A DNA stretch of 64,000 nucleotides. Origin: Sphingomonas hengshuiensis. GTDB taxonomy: Bacteria; Pseudomonadota; Alphaproteobacteria; Sphingomonadales; Sphingomonadaceae. A program made the position numbers and the translations under genes. Of the stretch, positions 19,703-28,771 are shown piece after piece; the stretch's first letter is position 1, and each line of letters begins with the position of its first letter. Under the pieces are notes generated by a model that was given only the letters and a program-made list of their open reading frames with translations, ran no database searches and was not told the origin of the DNA. The stretch spans positions 93,651 to 157,650 of the forward strand of contig QFNF01000002.1 of assembly GCA_003240755.1 (NCBI GenBank), read 5' to 3'.

Positions 19703-20974
19703 ATGGCAGATATGGCAGATACCGCATCCGAATCCGACCCGCCCCCGCCCGTCGACCGGGCAGGGGCCAGCGGCACGGCGGCGACACCGCCGTCCGATCC
19801 GGTCGATGCGGTGGTCGACGCCCCGACCGAGGAACTGCGCCGCGACCGGCTGCTCGCCGCATTGACGCTGATCGCCGGCGTCGGGCTGGTGCTGGCGCTG
19901 CCGTTCGCGTTGCAGGCGGGTGCGCGCTTCTTCCTGCCGCTGACCGCTGCGATCGTCATCGCCATCGCGCTGGTGCCGTTGCTGGAATGGCAGGAGCGGC
20001 ACCGGGTGCCCGCACCGCTCGCCGCGCTGTTCTGCGTCCTGCTGTTCCTGCTGGTCGCCAACGGCGCGCTGGCGTCGATCGTCGTGCCGGCATGGGGCTG
20101 GGCGCAGATCCTGCCCGACCGGATCGAACGGGTGCAGGAAAACGTCGCGCCGCTGATCGATTTCTACGCCAGCCTCGAAAAATTCGTGAACGGCCTGATC
20201 GCGAATGTCGCGACGGCCCCGGCCAAGCAGAGCGCGACCAGCGTCGCGCCGCCGCAATCGCTGCTCGATCTCGTGACGACGTCGGCGCCGTCGGCGCTGC
20301 TGGAAATGTTCTTCGCGATCCTCGTGATCTACTTTTTCCTCGCCGGCTGGACCGACCTGCGCCGCGCGGCGATCACCGGGCGCAGCAGCTTCGGCGGGGC
20401 GATGGCGACCGCGCGGGTGATCCAGAACGTCGTCGACGATACCTCGGCCTATCTCGGCACGATCACGCTCATCAACCTGATGCTCGGCGTCATCGTCGCG
20501 CTGGCGCTGTGGTATATCGGCATGCCGACGCCGTTGATGTGGGGCGGGATCGTCGCGCTGCTCAACTATGTGCCGTATCTCGGCCCGATCTTTGCCGCGC
20601 TGCTGCTGGCGATCGGCGGGTTGATGACCTTTACCGACATCTGGTGGGCGCTGCTGCCCGCCGCGATCATGGTCGGCGCGCATCTGGTGGAAGCGAACGT
20701 CATCACGCCGCTGGTCGTCGGCCACCGCCTGACGATCAATCCGTTGATGATCCTCATCACGCTCAGCTTCTGGGGCTGGGTATGGGGCACGCCCGGCGCG
20801 TTGCTGGCGGTGCCGCTGCTCATCATCATCCAGACGGTGCTGAAGGGCGCGGGCAAGCCTGATATCGCCGGCTTCCTGTTCGAACACGGTACGCTGGTAC
20901 AGGACGTGCCGGCGTCGCAACGAAATGCGTCCGGGGGGAACAGTGCCGTTGACAGCCCCGGCACGGCTCCGTAA
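19703..20974 (+). CDS. AI-2E family transporter (PerM-like permease)
   Basis: This is a 423-residue inner-membrane protein of the AI-2E/PerM superfamily. An acidic, proline-rich cytoplasmic N-terminus of about 45 residues precedes the first membrane pair (ALTLIAGVGLVLALPFAL and ITAAIVIAIALVPLLEW-like segment). A further five or six hydrophobic segments follow. The family core GGIVALLNYVPYLGPIFAA is clear. E. coli relatives include YdgG/TqsA; substrates differ and cannot be read here. The TAA stop forms part of the predicted -10 element of the adjacent tRNA-Asp gene. Confidence 0.85.
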   Translation: MADMADTASESDPPPPVDRAGASGTAATPPSDPVDAVVDAPTEELRRDRLLAALTLIAGVGLVLALPFALQAGARFFLPLTAAIVIAIALVPLLEWQERHRVPAPLAALFCVLLFLLVANGALASIVVPAWGWAQILPDRIERVQENVAPLIDFYASLEKFVNGLIANVATAPAKQSATSVAPPQSLLDLVTTSAPSALLEMFFAILVIYFFLAGWTDLRRAAITGRSSFGGAMATARVIQNVVDDTSAYLGTITLINLMLGVIVALALWYIGMPTPLMWGGIVALLNYVPYLGPIFAALLLAIGGLMTFTDIWWALLPAAIMVGAHLVEANVITPLVVGHRLTINPLMILITLSFWGWVWGTPGALLAVPLLIIIQTVLKGAGKPDIAGFLFEHGTLVQDVPASQRNASGGNSAVDSPGTAP

Positions 20975-20977
20975 AGG
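20949..20977 (+). promoter_or_regulatory. Predicted promoter of tRNA-Asp copy 1
   Basis: A perfect -35 TTGACA (20949-20954) is separated by 17 bases from TAAAGG (20972-20977). The -10 ends 19 bases before the mature tRNA, exactly as at the second tRNA-Asp gene. The -35 lies inside the 3' end of the permease gene, and the -10 contains its TAA stop. Confidence 0.65.
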
Positions 20978-20995
20978 CCGCCTCCTCGCTAGAGA

Positions 20996-21072
<77 letters not shown>

Positions 21073-21073
21073 T

Positions 21074-21094
21074 GGCGCATCGTCCGGATGCGCC
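21074..21094. terminator. Hairpin after tRNA-Asp copy 1
   Basis: An 8-bp stem, GGCGCATC/GATGCGCC with a five-base loop, lies immediately after the encoded CCA and before the end of the convergent reductase gene. No T-run follows. It may serve both directions as a transcription stop or processing signal. Confidence 0.5.
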
Positions 21095-21106
21095 GGTCGC
21101 GACCGT

Positions 21107-22033
21107 TCAATATCCCCGGTCGCGCGCCACGACCCCTTGCATCGCCGCGCCGGCGCGATGCCGCCGGATGTTCGCCAGCACCGCCTTGCCCGACCCTGCG
21201 TTGTCGGTCGCCGCCGCGACATGCGGTGTCACCACGACGCGGGGATGGTGCCAGAGCGGATCGCCCGCCGGCAACGGTTCGACCGGCGTCACGTCGAGGA
21301 TCGCGCGCGACAGGCGGCCGGCATCCAGCGCCTCCACCAGCGCCGCCGCATCGAGATGCCCGCCACGCCCCGCGCTGACGATCGCCGCGCCCGGCGGCAT
21401 GCGTTCGAACAGTGCCCGCCCCAGAATGCCGCGCGTCGCAGGCGTCAGTGGCAGCAGATTGACCAGAATATCGGTTTGCGCGGCAAAGTCCCGCAGGCCG
21501 TCATCGCCGTGGAAGCAGGTCACACCGGGCAGGGTGCGCGGGCTTCGGCTCCAGCCCGACAGGGCGAATCCGAACGGTTTCAGCGCGTCGAGCGCCGCTG
21601 ATCCCATCTGGCCCAGCCCGGCGATCCCGACACGCCGTTCTCCCGCCGGGACCTGCGGCAACGGCTGCCAGACGCCGGCGCGCTGCTGCTCCGCATAGGC
21701 GTACAGGTCGCGGTGCAGCGCCAGCACGGTCATCGCGACATATTCCGCCATCGCGGCGGCAAGGTTCGGTTCGACCAGTCGCACGACCGTCACCTGTCGC
21801 GGCACCAGCGACAGATCGAGCTGGTCGACCCCGGCACCGATCGAAAACAGCACGTCGAGGTTCGGCAGCGTCTCGATCAGCCCCGGCGGCAGCGTCCATG
21901 CCGCGAGGTAGCGGATATCGGCCGGGTCGCCGATGTCGGGCGCAAGGCGCACGTCGAGTTCGGGCATCGCTTCCGCGAACATCGCCGCCCATGCCGCTCC
22001 GCGTGCCGGCGCAGCGGTATAGAGCAATGCCAT
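21107..22033 (-). CDS. Glyoxylate/hydroxypyruvate reductase A-like D-2-hydroxyacid dehydrogenase
   Basis: This is a 308-residue NAD(P)-dependent dehydrogenase. The nucleotide-binding motif is GIAGLGQMGSAALDAL. The catalytic set is an Arg in VSAGRGGHLD, the acidic residue in ILDVTPVEPLP, and the His in PLWHHPRVVVTPHVAAAT. It resembles GhrA in having a short N-terminal domain with VLFSIGAGVDQLD. It probably reduces glyoxylate or hydroxypyruvate. It lies on the opposite strand between two identical tRNA-Asp genes. Confidence 0.87.
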   Translation of the reverse strand: MALLYTAAPARGAAWAAMFAEAMPELDVRLAPDIGDPADIRYLAAWTLPPGLIETLPNLDVLFSIGAGVDQLDLSLVPRQVTVVRLVEPNLAAAMAEYVAMTVLALHRDLYAYAEQQRAGVWQPLPQVPAGERRVGIAGLGQMGSAALDALKPFGFALSGWSRSPRTLPGVTCFHGDDGLRDFAAQTDILVNLLPLTPATRGILGRALFERMPPGAAIVSAGRGGHLDAAALVEALDAGRLSRAILDVTPVEPLPAGDPLWHHPRVVVTPHVAAATDNAGSGKAVLANIRRHRAGAAMQGVVARDRGY

Positions 22034-22202
22034 CGGTCGCCTCCGTCGAATGCGCCGCGGTCGTGCCGCATCGCCGCCGCGTCGGTCAAGCGGATCGCAC
22101 GCTGGCGATGGAATGTCGTCCTGTCGGCGGCACCGGCCCGCCCGCCCATCCGGCCGTCGCCGGGCGTCCTGTGCTTTTTGCCGATCCGCGCGAAGAACAT
22201 GC

Positions 22203-22231
22203 TTTACACCGGCGATTCGCTACCCTACACG
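22203..22231 (+). promoter_or_regulatory. Predicted promoter of tRNA-Asp copy 2
   Basis: A -35 TTTACA (22203-22208), 17 bases and TACACG (22226-22231) sit at the same distance from the tRNA (19 bases) as the promoter of copy 1. The 20 bases before the tRNA, which would include the start site, are identical in both copies. Confidence 0.55.
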
Positions 22232-22249
22232 CCGCCTCCTCGCTAGAGA

Positions 22250-22326
<77 letters not shown>

Positions 22327-22343
22327 TCCATGACGGATCGGCG

Positions 22344-22559
22344 CTACCGCCAGCGGCCCGTTTCCATCCACCGCAGCATGCGCCGCATCGGCAGCACCCA
22401 TAGCCATGCGATGCCGGCCACGACATAGAATGCCAGTTGCACCATCTGGTGCCAGCCGCCGACGACGGGCGACAGCATTGCGACCGCCACCGCCCACACG
22501 GTCAGCATGGCGAGGATCGCGAGGACCCCGGCCGGTTTGCGCCAGGTCGGCTCGTTCAC
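22344..22559 (-). CDS. DUF2842 family small membrane protein
   Basis: This is a 71-residue protein with two predicted membrane helices (AGVLAILAMLTVWAVAVAML and QLAFYVVAGIAWLWVLP), a short loop between them and a basic C-terminus. It matches the alphaproteobacterial DUF2842 pattern and has no known function. Translation starts at a GTG that overlaps the TGA of the 5-FCL gene (GTGA), with GGGAGAG just upstream. Confidence 0.8.
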   Translation of the reverse strand: MNEPTWRKPAGVLAILAMLTVWAVAVAMLSPVVGGWHQMVQLAFYVVAGIAWLWVLPMRRMLRWMETGRWR

Positions 22560-23128
22560 AATTTCTCTCCCGGCAGGAACAGGTCGGTTTCGGTGACGAT
22601 GGCATCCAGCGCGACGTCCCATGGATCGCGCGGCAGGCGGGCGACCTGCTGCACCGACCAGGCGATGCCGATCTTCATCGCATCGGGCAATGCCGCAAAC
22701 GCACGGTCGTAATGCCCCGCGCCCTGGCCCAGCCGGTTGCACGCCGGATCGAACCCGACCAGCGGCGTCAGGATGATCGCCGGCGCGACCGGCGCCGAAT
22801 CGGCGGCCGGCTGGCGCAACCCGAACGGGCCATCGCTTGCGGGGGCGCCGGTATGGAAGGTGATCGGCGATACGCGGTCGACCACCAACGGCCATGCCAG
22901 CACCGCCCCCGCCGCCCGCGCCGCGCGATCGAACGCCCCCGGATCGGCCTCGCCTCCCATGGGGACATAGCTGGCGACGATCACCCCCGGGCGCAGCGCG
23001 TTCAGGAACAGCGCGGGCGGTGCCGGCGGCGTCGGCCCGTCCGCCGCGAACGCCCGCCGCCGCGCGCGCAGCGCGGCTCGCAGCGCGGCCTTGTCGATCA
23101 GGGGAGGGGGGTGTGGCGGAACCACCAT
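22556..23128 (-). CDS. 5-formyltetrahydrofolate cyclo-ligase
   Basis: This 190-residue ATP-dependent enzyme returns 5-formyl-THF to the folate pool as 5,10-methenyl-THF. The ATP-binding signature LGQGAGHYDRAF and the preceding LTPLVGFDPACNRLG are clear. The N-terminal KAALRAALRARRRAF basic helix is also typical. The order zapA, 6S RNA, cyclo-ligase on one strand matches the classical bacterial synteny (zapA-ssrS-fau in E. coli). Confidence 0.93.
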   Translation of the reverse strand: MVVPPHPPPLIDKAALRAALRARRRAFAADGPTPPAPPALFLNALRPGVIVASYVPMGGEADPGAFDRAARAAGAVLAWPLVVDRVSPITFHTGAPASDGPFGLRQPAADSAPVAPAIILTPLVGFDPACNRLGQGAGHYDRAFAALPDAMKIGIAWSVQQVARLPRDPWDVALDAIVTETDLFLPGEKL

Positions 23129-23129
23129 G

Positions 23130-23280
23130 GGCCGTTTGCCGCGTTATCCACTGACGCACGGTACGTCAGGTGGGGATCATGTACGTCAGACCAGGATCTG
23201 CGCAGGGACAACCCCCATGGATGAAGAAATAGCCTCAGGGATTATGCATGGCTCGCACCGGGCAGTCCCGCCGCATTCTA
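23130..23280 (-). ncRNA. ssrS: 6S RNA (approximate ends)
   Basis: The roughly 150-base gap between zapA and the cyclo-ligase gene is where 6S RNA lies in many proteobacteria. On the minus strand it contains TCCCTGAGGCTATTTC, which closely matches the E. coli 6S core (CCCCTGAGCCGATATTTC, from memory). Complementary segments such as ACTG/CAGT plus GCG/CGC near the two ends could close a long stem. 6S RNA binds sigma-70 RNA polymerase and lowers transcription in stationary phase. The ends are estimates. Confidence 0.75.
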
Positions 23281-23281
23281 T

Positions 23282-23581
23282 CTAGGCGTCCGTGCCGCCC
23301 GCCTCAAGGGCCGATGCGACGGCTTCCAGCCGCTCGGCGATCCGCTCCAGCACGCCGGGCGATGGATCGGGGGGCGCGTCGACCGTCTCTTCGGCCAACT
23401 GGTCGGCCAGGATCAGCGCGATGTAGAGCAGGGTCCGCTCCGACGATCCGCCCGACGCGCGCTGTGCGGCGGCAGCATGACGTTCCAGCACGGCGCCCAG
23501 CGCGCGCAGCTTGGGTTCCTCGCCGTCGCGACACCCGACCTGGTGGCTGCGCCCGGCGATGCTGAGCGTGATCTGTCCCAT
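23282..23581 (-). CDS. zapA: Cell division protein ZapA
   Basis: This 99-residue FtsZ-ring-associated protein has the family N-terminus GQITLSIAGRSHQVGCRDGEE followed by ALGAVLERHA. A helical segment with ERTLLYIALILADQL and a C-terminal coiled region follow. It promotes FtsZ filament bundling at mid-cell. Its ATG overlaps the stop of the small upstream gene (TGATG). The start at 23581 gives the standard N-terminus, although the frame stays open further upstream. Confidence 0.9.
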   Translation of the reverse strand: MGQITLSIAGRSHQVGCRDGEEPKLRALGAVLERHAAAAQRASGGSSERTLLYIALILADQLAEETVDAPPDPSPGVLERIAERLEAVASALEAGGTDA

Positions 23582-23772
23582 CAGTCGGCATCCGCCTCGC
23601 GCGCGATGACCGCGTCCAGCGCGCCGATGGCATCGCCGATCCGCGACCGGAGCGCCGCATGCCGCGTGGTCATCGCCCGATTCGCTGCGACCCTTGCCTG
23701 TGCCGCGTGCTCGATCCGCGACAACGCCTGTTCGATGCGCAGGACGGCGGCTGCGAGGGGGTCGTCGCTCAT
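23581..23772 (-). CDS. Small helical protein upstream of zapA, possibly leaderless
   Basis: This 63-residue protein is of unknown function. It is almost entirely alpha-helical by composition, with heptad-like spacing (LRIEQALSRIEHAAQARVAANRA-type start and an acidic C-terminus), so a short coiled coil is likely. It is translationally coupled to zapA by TGATG, which suggests a divisome role, but that is inference. No Shine-Dalgarno sequence precedes the ATG. A candidate promoter would place the transcription start at about the ATG, so the mRNA may be leaderless. Confidence 0.7.
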   Translation of the reverse strand: MSDDPLAAAVLRIEQALSRIEHAAQARVAANRAMTTRHAALRSRIGDAIGALDAVIAREADAD

Positions 23773-23778
23773 CGGGCA

Positions 23779-23807
23779 AATCTACCGCTGCTATACATGT
23801 TAAACAA
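23779..23807 (-). promoter_or_regulatory. Candidate promoter for the zapA operon
   Basis: On the minus strand, TTGTTT (23807-23802), 17 bases and TAGATT (23784-23779) form a plausible sigma-70 promoter. The -10 ends six bases before the ATG at 23772, which predicts transcription starting at about the first codon. Confidence 0.45.
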
Positions 23808-23823
23808 CCCTCGGGTTTGGCGG

Positions 23824-23852
23824 TTGACTGATACGCGTGACGGTTCCAAAGG
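23824..23852 (+). promoter_or_regulatory. Candidate promoter of tkt
   Basis: TTGACT (23824-23829), 17 bases and CAAAGG (23847-23852) lie about 37 bases before the chosen tkt start. The spacing and the AAAG in the -10 position repeat what is seen before tRNA-Asp copy 1 and nuoA. Confidence 0.4.
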
Positions 23853-23889
23853 CTCGCGCGACCCTTAGTAGCGCCCAACAGGAGTGCGC

Positions 23890-25869
23890 GTGACCATATC
23901 CCAGCTCGAACTCGCCAACGCCATCCGCGTTTTGTCGATGGACGCGGTGGAGGCCGCCAATTCGGGGCACCCCGGCATGCCGATGGGCATGGCCGATGTC
24001 GCGACGGTCCTGTGGTCGAAATTCCTGAAATTCGATCCCGCCGACCCGCACTGGGCCGACCGCGACCGGTTCGTCCTGTCGGCCGGGCATGGATCGATGC
24101 TGATCTATTCGCTCCTTCACCTGACCGGCTATGCACGGCCGACGATCGACGACATCGCCGCCTTTCGCAAGCTTGGCAGTCCGTGCGCCGGCCATCCGGA
24201 GAATTTCGAGCTGCCCGGCATCGAATGCACCACCGGTCCGCTGGGGCAGGGTCTGGCCATGGCGGTCGGCATGGCGACGGCGGAGCGCCACCTCAACACC
24301 GTGTTCGGCGACGATCTGGTCGATCACCGCACCTGGGTGATCGCCGGCGACGGCTGCCTGATGGAAGGCATCAACCACGAGGCGATCGGCCTTGCCGGCC
24401 ACCTGAAGCTCGGGCGTCTCAACGTCCTGTGGGACGACAACCGCATCACCATCGACGGATCGACCGACCTGTCGACCAGCGAGGACGTGTCGGCCCGCTA
24501 TGCCGCGACCGGCTGGCACGTCGTCGCGTGCGACGGCCACGATTTCGCCGATATCGAACGCGCGCTGGCCGAAGCCGCCGCCGATCCGCGCCCGTCGCTG
24601 GTCCGCTGCCGCACGATCATCGGCAAGGGCGCACCGAACAAGGGCGGCAGCCACAAGGTCCATGGATCGCCGCTGGGTTCGGAAGAAATCCTCGCCACGC
24701 GCGCCGCGCTGCTGTGGGAGCATGACGCGTTCCACCTGCCCGAGCCGCTGACCGATGCGTGGAAGGCCGTCGGCGCACGCGGCGCCTCGGTCCATGCCGA
24801 CTGGAACGACCGCCTGTCGGCCCATGCCGACCGCGCCGAGTTCGAACGCCGGATGGCCAACCGCCTGCCCGACGGCTGGTCGCTGAAGGGGCATATCGAC
24901 GGCCTGCTCGCCGATCCGAAGAAGGTCGCGACCCGCGTCGCCTCCTCGCTGGCACTGGAAGCGATCAACGCCTCGCTGCCGGAAACGATCGGCGGGTCCG
25001 CCGACCTGACCCCGTCGAACAACACCCAGACCAGGGCGCTCCAGCCGCTGACCGCCGCAGATTATTCGGGCCGCTACATCCATTACGGCATCCGCGAATT
25101 CGGCATGTCGGCGGCGATGAACGGGATGGCGCTGCACGGCGGCGTGCTGGCCTATGGCGGCACCTTCCTGGTGTTCGCCGACTATGCCCGTCCGGCGATC
25201 CGTCTGTCGGCGCTGCAGAATGCCGGCGTCGTCTATGTCATGACCCATGATTCGATCGGCCTGGGCGAGGACGGTCCGACGCACCAGCCGATCGAGCATG
25301 TGATGAGCCTGCGCCTCATCCCCGGCCTCGACGTCTATCGCCCGGCCGACGCGGTCGAGACGGCGGAATGCTGGGAACTGGCCGTGCAGCGCCGCGACGG
25401 TCCCTCGCTGCTCGCCCTGTCGCGTCAGAACCTGCCGCAGGTCCGTGACAGCGCGACCGAAAACCGTTCGGCGCGCGGCGCCTATCGCCTGAAGGATGCG
25501 CAGGGCGACCGCCGCGTCATCCTGATCGCCAGCGGGTCGGAAGTCGAAATCGCGCTCGGCGTCGCGCAGCAGCTTGAAACGCGGGGCATCGGGGCCGACG
25601 TCGTGTCGATGCCATGCTGGTCGCGCTTCGATGCGCAGGACGCCGCCTATCGCGAGGATGTGCTGCCGCACGCCCGGCCGGACGAGATCCTGCGTGTGTC
25701 GATCGAGGCGGGGACCACGATCGGCTGGGAACGCTATACGATGGTCGACGGCCTGCGCTTCGGCATCGACCGTTTCGGGGCGTCGGCCCCGGCGGACAAG
25801 CTCTACGAACATTTCGGACTGACCGCCGATGCCATCACCGCAAAGGTGCTGGCGCGGCTGGGTAACTGA
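23890..25869 (+). CDS. tkt: Transketolase
   Basis: This 659-residue thiamine-diphosphate enzyme of the pentose phosphate and Calvin-type sugar interconversions has all domains. [12 protein letters not shown] is near residue 25, and [15 protein letters not shown] is in the Pyr/PP region. The ThDP motif runs from GDGCLMEG to the Asn about 30 residues on (WDDNRIT). The second domain has [21 protein letters not shown] and [19 protein letters not shown]. The GTG at 23890 was preferred because AGGAG ends six bases before it; a GTG at 23884 overlaps the Shine-Dalgarno. It is the first gene of the tkt-gap-pgk-fba cluster. Confidence 0.96.
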   Translation: MTISQLELANAIRVLSMDAVEAANSGHPGMPMGMADVATVLWSKFLKFDPADPHWADRDRFVLSAGHGSMLIYSLLHLTGYARPTIDDIAAFRKLGSPCAGHPENFELPGIECTTGPLGQGLAMAVGMATAERHLNTVFGDDLVDHRTWVIAGDGCLMEGINHEAIGLAGHLKLGRLNVLWDDNRITIDGSTDLSTSEDVSARYAATGWHVVACDGHDFADIERALAEAAADPRPSLVRCRTIIGKGAPNKGGSHKVHGSPLGSEEILATRAALLWEHDAFHLPEPLTDAWKAVGARGASVHADWNDRLSAHADRAEFERRMANRLPDGWSLKGHIDGLLADPKKVATRVASSLALEAINASLPETIGGSADLTPSNNTQTRALQPLTAADYSGRYIHYGIREFGMSAAMNGMALHGGVLAYGGTFLVFADYARPAIRLSALQNAGVVYVMTHDSIGLGEDGPTHQPIEHVMSLRLIPGLDVYRPADAVETAECWELAVQRRDGPSLLALSRQNLPQVRDSATENRSARGAYRLKDAQGDRRVILIASGSEVEIALGVAQQLETRGIGADVVSMPCWSRFDAQDAAYREDVLPHARPDEILRVSIEAGTTIGWERYTMVDGLRFGIDRFGASAPADKLYEHFGLTADAITAKVLARLGN

Positions 25870-25882
25870 GGGAGACGCGGAT

Positions 25883-26890
25883 ATGACGAAGGTAGCGATC
25901 AACGGGTTCGGACGCATCGGCCGTCTGGTGGCGCGCGCGATCCTCGAACGCCCCGACAGCGGGCTCGAACTGGTGACGATCAACGACCTAGCCGATGCCA
26001 AGTCGAATGCGTGGCTGTTCAGCCGCGATTCGGTCCACGGCAAATATCCGGGTGAGGTCGCGGCCGAGGGCGACGACCTAGTCATCGACGGCAAGCGCAT
26101 CCGCGTGACCGCCGAGCGTGATCCTGCCAACCTGCCGCACAGGGAACTGGGCGTCGAGCTGGTGCTCGAATGCACCGGCTTCTTCACCGACCGTACGTCT
26201 TGCCAGAAGCATATCGACGCGGGTGCGAAGCGCGTGCTGATTTCGGCACCGGGCAAGAATGTCGACCTGACCGTCGTGTACGGCGTCAACCACGACAAGC
26301 TGGAAGCCGGCCACACGATCGTGTCGAACGCGTCGTGTACCACCAACTGCCTCGCACCCGTCGCCAAGGTGCTGAACGATTCGATCGGTATCGAACGCGG
26401 GCTGATGACCACGATCCACGCCTATACCAACGATCAGAAGATCCTCGACCAGATCCACCCGGACCTGCGCCGCGCGCGTGCCGCCGCCATGTCGATGATC
26501 CCGACCACCACCGGCGCCGCCCGCGCGGTCGGCGAAGTGCTGCCCGAACTGAAGGGGCGGCTCGACGGTTCGGCGGTCCGCGTGCCGGTGCCGGACGGCA
26601 GCCTCGTCGACCTGACCTTCACCCCGAAGCGCGACACGACGAAGGACGAGGTCAATTCGATCCTGAAGGCCGCATCGGAATCCGGTCCGCTCAAGGGCGT
26701 GCTGGTCTTCTCGGACGAACCGCTGGTGTCGATCGATATCGTCCACACCCCGGCGTCGTCGACCGTCGACAGCCTCGAAACCGCCGTGCTCGACGGCAAG
26801 CTGGTGCGCGTCGTGTCGTGGTACGACAATGAATGGGGCTTTTCGAACCGCATGGTCGACACCGCGACCGCGATGGCGAAGCTCGGCTGA
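25883..26890 (+). CDS. gap: Glyceraldehyde-3-phosphate dehydrogenase, type I
   Basis: This 335-residue enzyme is the NAD-dependent glycolytic dehydrogenase. The N-terminus [16 protein letters not shown] is the NAD fold. The catalytic Cys152 is in [12 protein letters not shown], with the partner His in the [11 protein letters not shown] region that follows. Asn and Glu in [12 protein letters not shown] are conserved at the C-terminus. GAGGGAG provides the ribosome site after the tkt stop, 13 bases away. Confidence 0.97.
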   Translation: MTKVAINGFGRIGRLVARAILERPDSGLELVTINDLADAKSNAWLFSRDSVHGKYPGEVAAEGDDLVIDGKRIRVTAERDPANLPHRELGVELVLECTGFFTDRTSCQKHIDAGAKRVLISAPGKNVDLTVVYGVNHDKLEAGHTIVSNASCTTNCLAPVAKVLNDSIGIERGLMTTIHAYTNDQKILDQIHPDLRRARAAAMSMIPTTTGAARAVGEVLPELKGRLDGSAVRVPVPDGSLVDLTFTPKRDTTKDEVNSILKAASESGPLKGVLVFSDEPLVSIDIVHTPASSTVDSLETAVLDGKLVRVVSWYDNEWGFSNRMVDTATAMAKLG

Positions 26891-26896
26891 TCCGCG

Positions 26897-27358
26897 ATGG
26901 CGGGCGGTGTTCTCCGGGGTATCGCCCGCCACGCCTTTTCGCGCGGGCCGATCGAACTGGTGCAGACGGTGCGCGTCACCGTCGAAACCGGCCTCGACGG
27001 CGATTTCCGCGGCGCGCTCAAACCGGGCCGCAACAGGCGGCAGGTATCGCTGATGGAGGTCGGCGACTGGGCGCAGGCGATGCGCCTGGTCGGCCACGAA
27101 CTGCCCTGGTGGGAACGCCGCGCGAACCTGCTGGTCGAGGATTTCGACCTGCCGCAATCGGCGGGCGTTCATGTCCGGATCGGCGAGGTGCTGCTGGAAA
27201 TCACCAAGGAATGCGATCCGTGCAGCCGCATGGAAACGGTCGCCGAGGGCCTGCGCGCCGCGCTCACCCCCGACTGGCGCGGCGGCGCGCTGGCACGGGT
27301 GGTCGAAGGCGGACAGATCGGCGTCGGCGACGCCGTCACGATAGAACAACCCCGTTAG
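26897..27358 (+). CDS. MOSC domain protein
   Basis: This 153-residue stand-alone MOSC (molybdenum cofactor sulfurase C-terminal) domain has the conserved sequence [16 protein letters not shown], then [11 protein letters not shown] and the single conserved Cys motif [13 protein letters not shown] proteins carry sulfur or act on molybdenum-cofactor-linked substrates, and the substrate here is unknown. It lies six bases after gap and before pgk, so it is probably co-transcribed with glycolytic genes. No shared function with them is obvious. Confidence 0.85.
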   Translation: MAGGVLRGIARHAFSRGPIELVQTVRVTVETGLDGDFRGALKPGRNRRQVSLMEVGDWAQAMRLVGHELPWWERRANLLVEDFDLPQSAGVHVRIGEVLLEITKECDPCSRMETVAEGLRAALTPDWRGGALARVVEGGQIGVGDAVTIEQPR

Positions 27359-27429
27359 GTTCGAGCTTGTCGAGAACAGTTCTCGACGGACGCATCTCGA
27401 CTTCGCTCGATGCTGCTCGAACCGAACGG
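27359..27429. repeat. Palindromic interspersed repeat, short form
   Basis: The 71-base element starts right after the stop of the MOSC gene. Outer arms GTTCGAGC (27359-27366) and GCTCGAAC (27415-27422) are inverted. An inner 9-bp perfect stem, GTCGAGAAC/GTTCTCGAC (27369-27377 and 27379-27387), is separated by one base. Its 3' 45 bases match 38 of 45 with the longer element at 54386-54430. Confidence 0.8.
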
Positions 27430-27446
27430 CACAAGGGAGCGAAGAC

Positions 27447-28637
27447 ATGAGCCGCACTTTCAAGACGCTCGACGACATGGGCGACCTCACCGGCAAGCGC
27501 GTACTGGTCCGCGAGGATCTGAACGTGCCGATGGCCGATGGCGCCGTGACCGACGATACCCGCCTGCGCGCCACCATCGGCACCGTCACCGACCTTGCCG
27601 ATCGCGGCGCGATCGTCCTGATCCTCGCCCATTTCGGCCGTCCGAAGGGGCAGCCGAACCCGACCATGTCGCTGGCGCCCGTCACCCGGCCGCTGTCGGA
27701 TGTCCTTGGTCGTGAGGTGCGCTTCATCGACTGGACCGGCGCTGCGGAGGCGGTACGCATGATGCAGCCCGGCGACATCGCCGTGCTCGAAAATACGCGC
27801 TTCTTCGCCGGCGAGGAAAGGAACGACCCGCAACTCGTCGATACCATGGCATCGCTTGGCGATTATTATGTCAACGACGCCTTCTCGGCGGCCCACCGCG
27901 CCCATGCCTCGACCGAAGGGCTGGCGCACCGGCTCCCCGTCTTTGCCGGACGGCAGATGGAGGCCGAACTGGACGCCCTCGACAAGGCGCTGGGCAACCC
28001 CCAGCACCCCGTCGCCGCCGTGGTCGGCGGGGCGAAGGTGTCGTCGAAGCTCGACGTGCTCAAGCATCTGGTCGGACAGGTCGATCACCTCATCATCGGC
28101 GGGGGCATGGCCAACACCTTCCTCGCCGCCCGCGGCGTCAATGTCGGCAAGTCGCTGTGCGAACACGATCTGACCGGTACGGCGGAGGAAATCTTCGAAG
28201 CGGCGGACAAGGCCGGCTGCACCATTCACCTGCCCTACGACGTGGTGGTCGCGACCGAATTCCGCCCGAACCCGGCGACCCGCACCGTCAACGTCCACGA
28301 AGTCGCCGCCGACGAAATGATCCTCGACGTGGGGCCGGCGGCGACCGAGGCGCTGGGCGACGTGCTGAAGAACTGCCGTACCCTGGTGTGGAACGGCCCG
28401 CTGGGCGCGTTCGAAACGCCGCCGTTCGACGTTGCGACCGTGGCACTTGCCCGGACCGCTGCGGCGCTCACCGCCGACGGTTCGCTGGTGTCGGTCGCGG
28501 GCGGCGGCGATACCGTTGCGGCACTGAACCAGGCGGGCGTGGGCGACCAGTTCAGCTTCGTCTCGACCGCGGGCGGCGCCTTTCTGGAATGGATGGAAGG
28601 CAAGGAACTCCCCGGCGTTGCCGCGCTGATCCGCTAG
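27447..28637 (+). CDS. pgk: Phosphoglycerate kinase
   Basis: This 396-residue glycolytic kinase has the N-domain motif [29 protein letters not shown] and [14 protein letters not shown]. The C-domain nucleotide site includes [14 protein letters not shown], and [13 protein letters not shown] carries the glycine-rich loop. The length is normal. The ATG follows a GGAG (CAAGGGAGCG) ribosome site. It belongs to the tkt-gap-pgk-fba cluster but is separated from gap by the MOSC gene and from fba by a toxin-antitoxin pair. Confidence 0.97.
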   Translation: MSRTFKTLDDMGDLTGKRVLVREDLNVPMADGAVTDDTRLRATIGTVTDLADRGAIVLILAHFGRPKGQPNPTMSLAPVTRPLSDVLGREVRFIDWTGAAEAVRMMQPGDIAVLENTRFFAGEERNDPQLVDTMASLGDYYVNDAFSAAHRAHASTEGLAHRLPVFAGRQMEAELDALDKALGNPQHPVAAVVGGAKVSSKLDVLKHLVGQVDHLIIGGGMANTFLAARGVNVGKSLCEHDLTGTAEEIFEAADKAGCTIHLPYDVVVATEFRPNPATRTVNVHEVAADEMILDVGPAATEALGDVLKNCRTLVWNGPLGAFETPPFDVATVALARTAAALTADGSLVSVAGGGDTVAALNQAGVGDQFSFVSTAGGAFLEWMEGKELPGVAALIR

Positions 28638-28660
28638 GCCTTGCCCGGACCGCGACCCTG

Positions 28661-28679
28661 CCCCCGCGCAGGCGGGGGT
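28661..28679. repeat. Half-copy of the bioB palindromic repeat, downstream of pgk
   Basis: Nineteen bases, CCCCCGC, GCAG, GCGGGGG plus T, are identical to the left arm of the inverted repeat inside bioB (10779-10797). Here it stands alone in an intergenic gap 24 bases after the pgk stop. It can form a 7-bp GC hairpin and may double as a terminator. Confidence 0.75.
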
Positions 28680-28742
28680 GGGGCGTTTAATGCGCGGACG
28701 ATCCAACAACCCGCTTGATCCCACCGCCAACCCCGACTACCC

Positions 28743-28758
28743 GTTCAACGCGTTAAAC
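28743..28758. promoter_or_regulatory. Palindromic candidate operator of the toxin-antitoxin pair
   Basis: GTTCAACGCGTTAAAC is a 16-bp palindrome with one mismatched pair, 13 bases before the antitoxin start. Ribbon-helix-helix antitoxins typically autoregulate through such sites. Binding here is inferred. Confidence 0.5.
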
Positions 28759-28771
28759 GAGGGGGAGCGCG

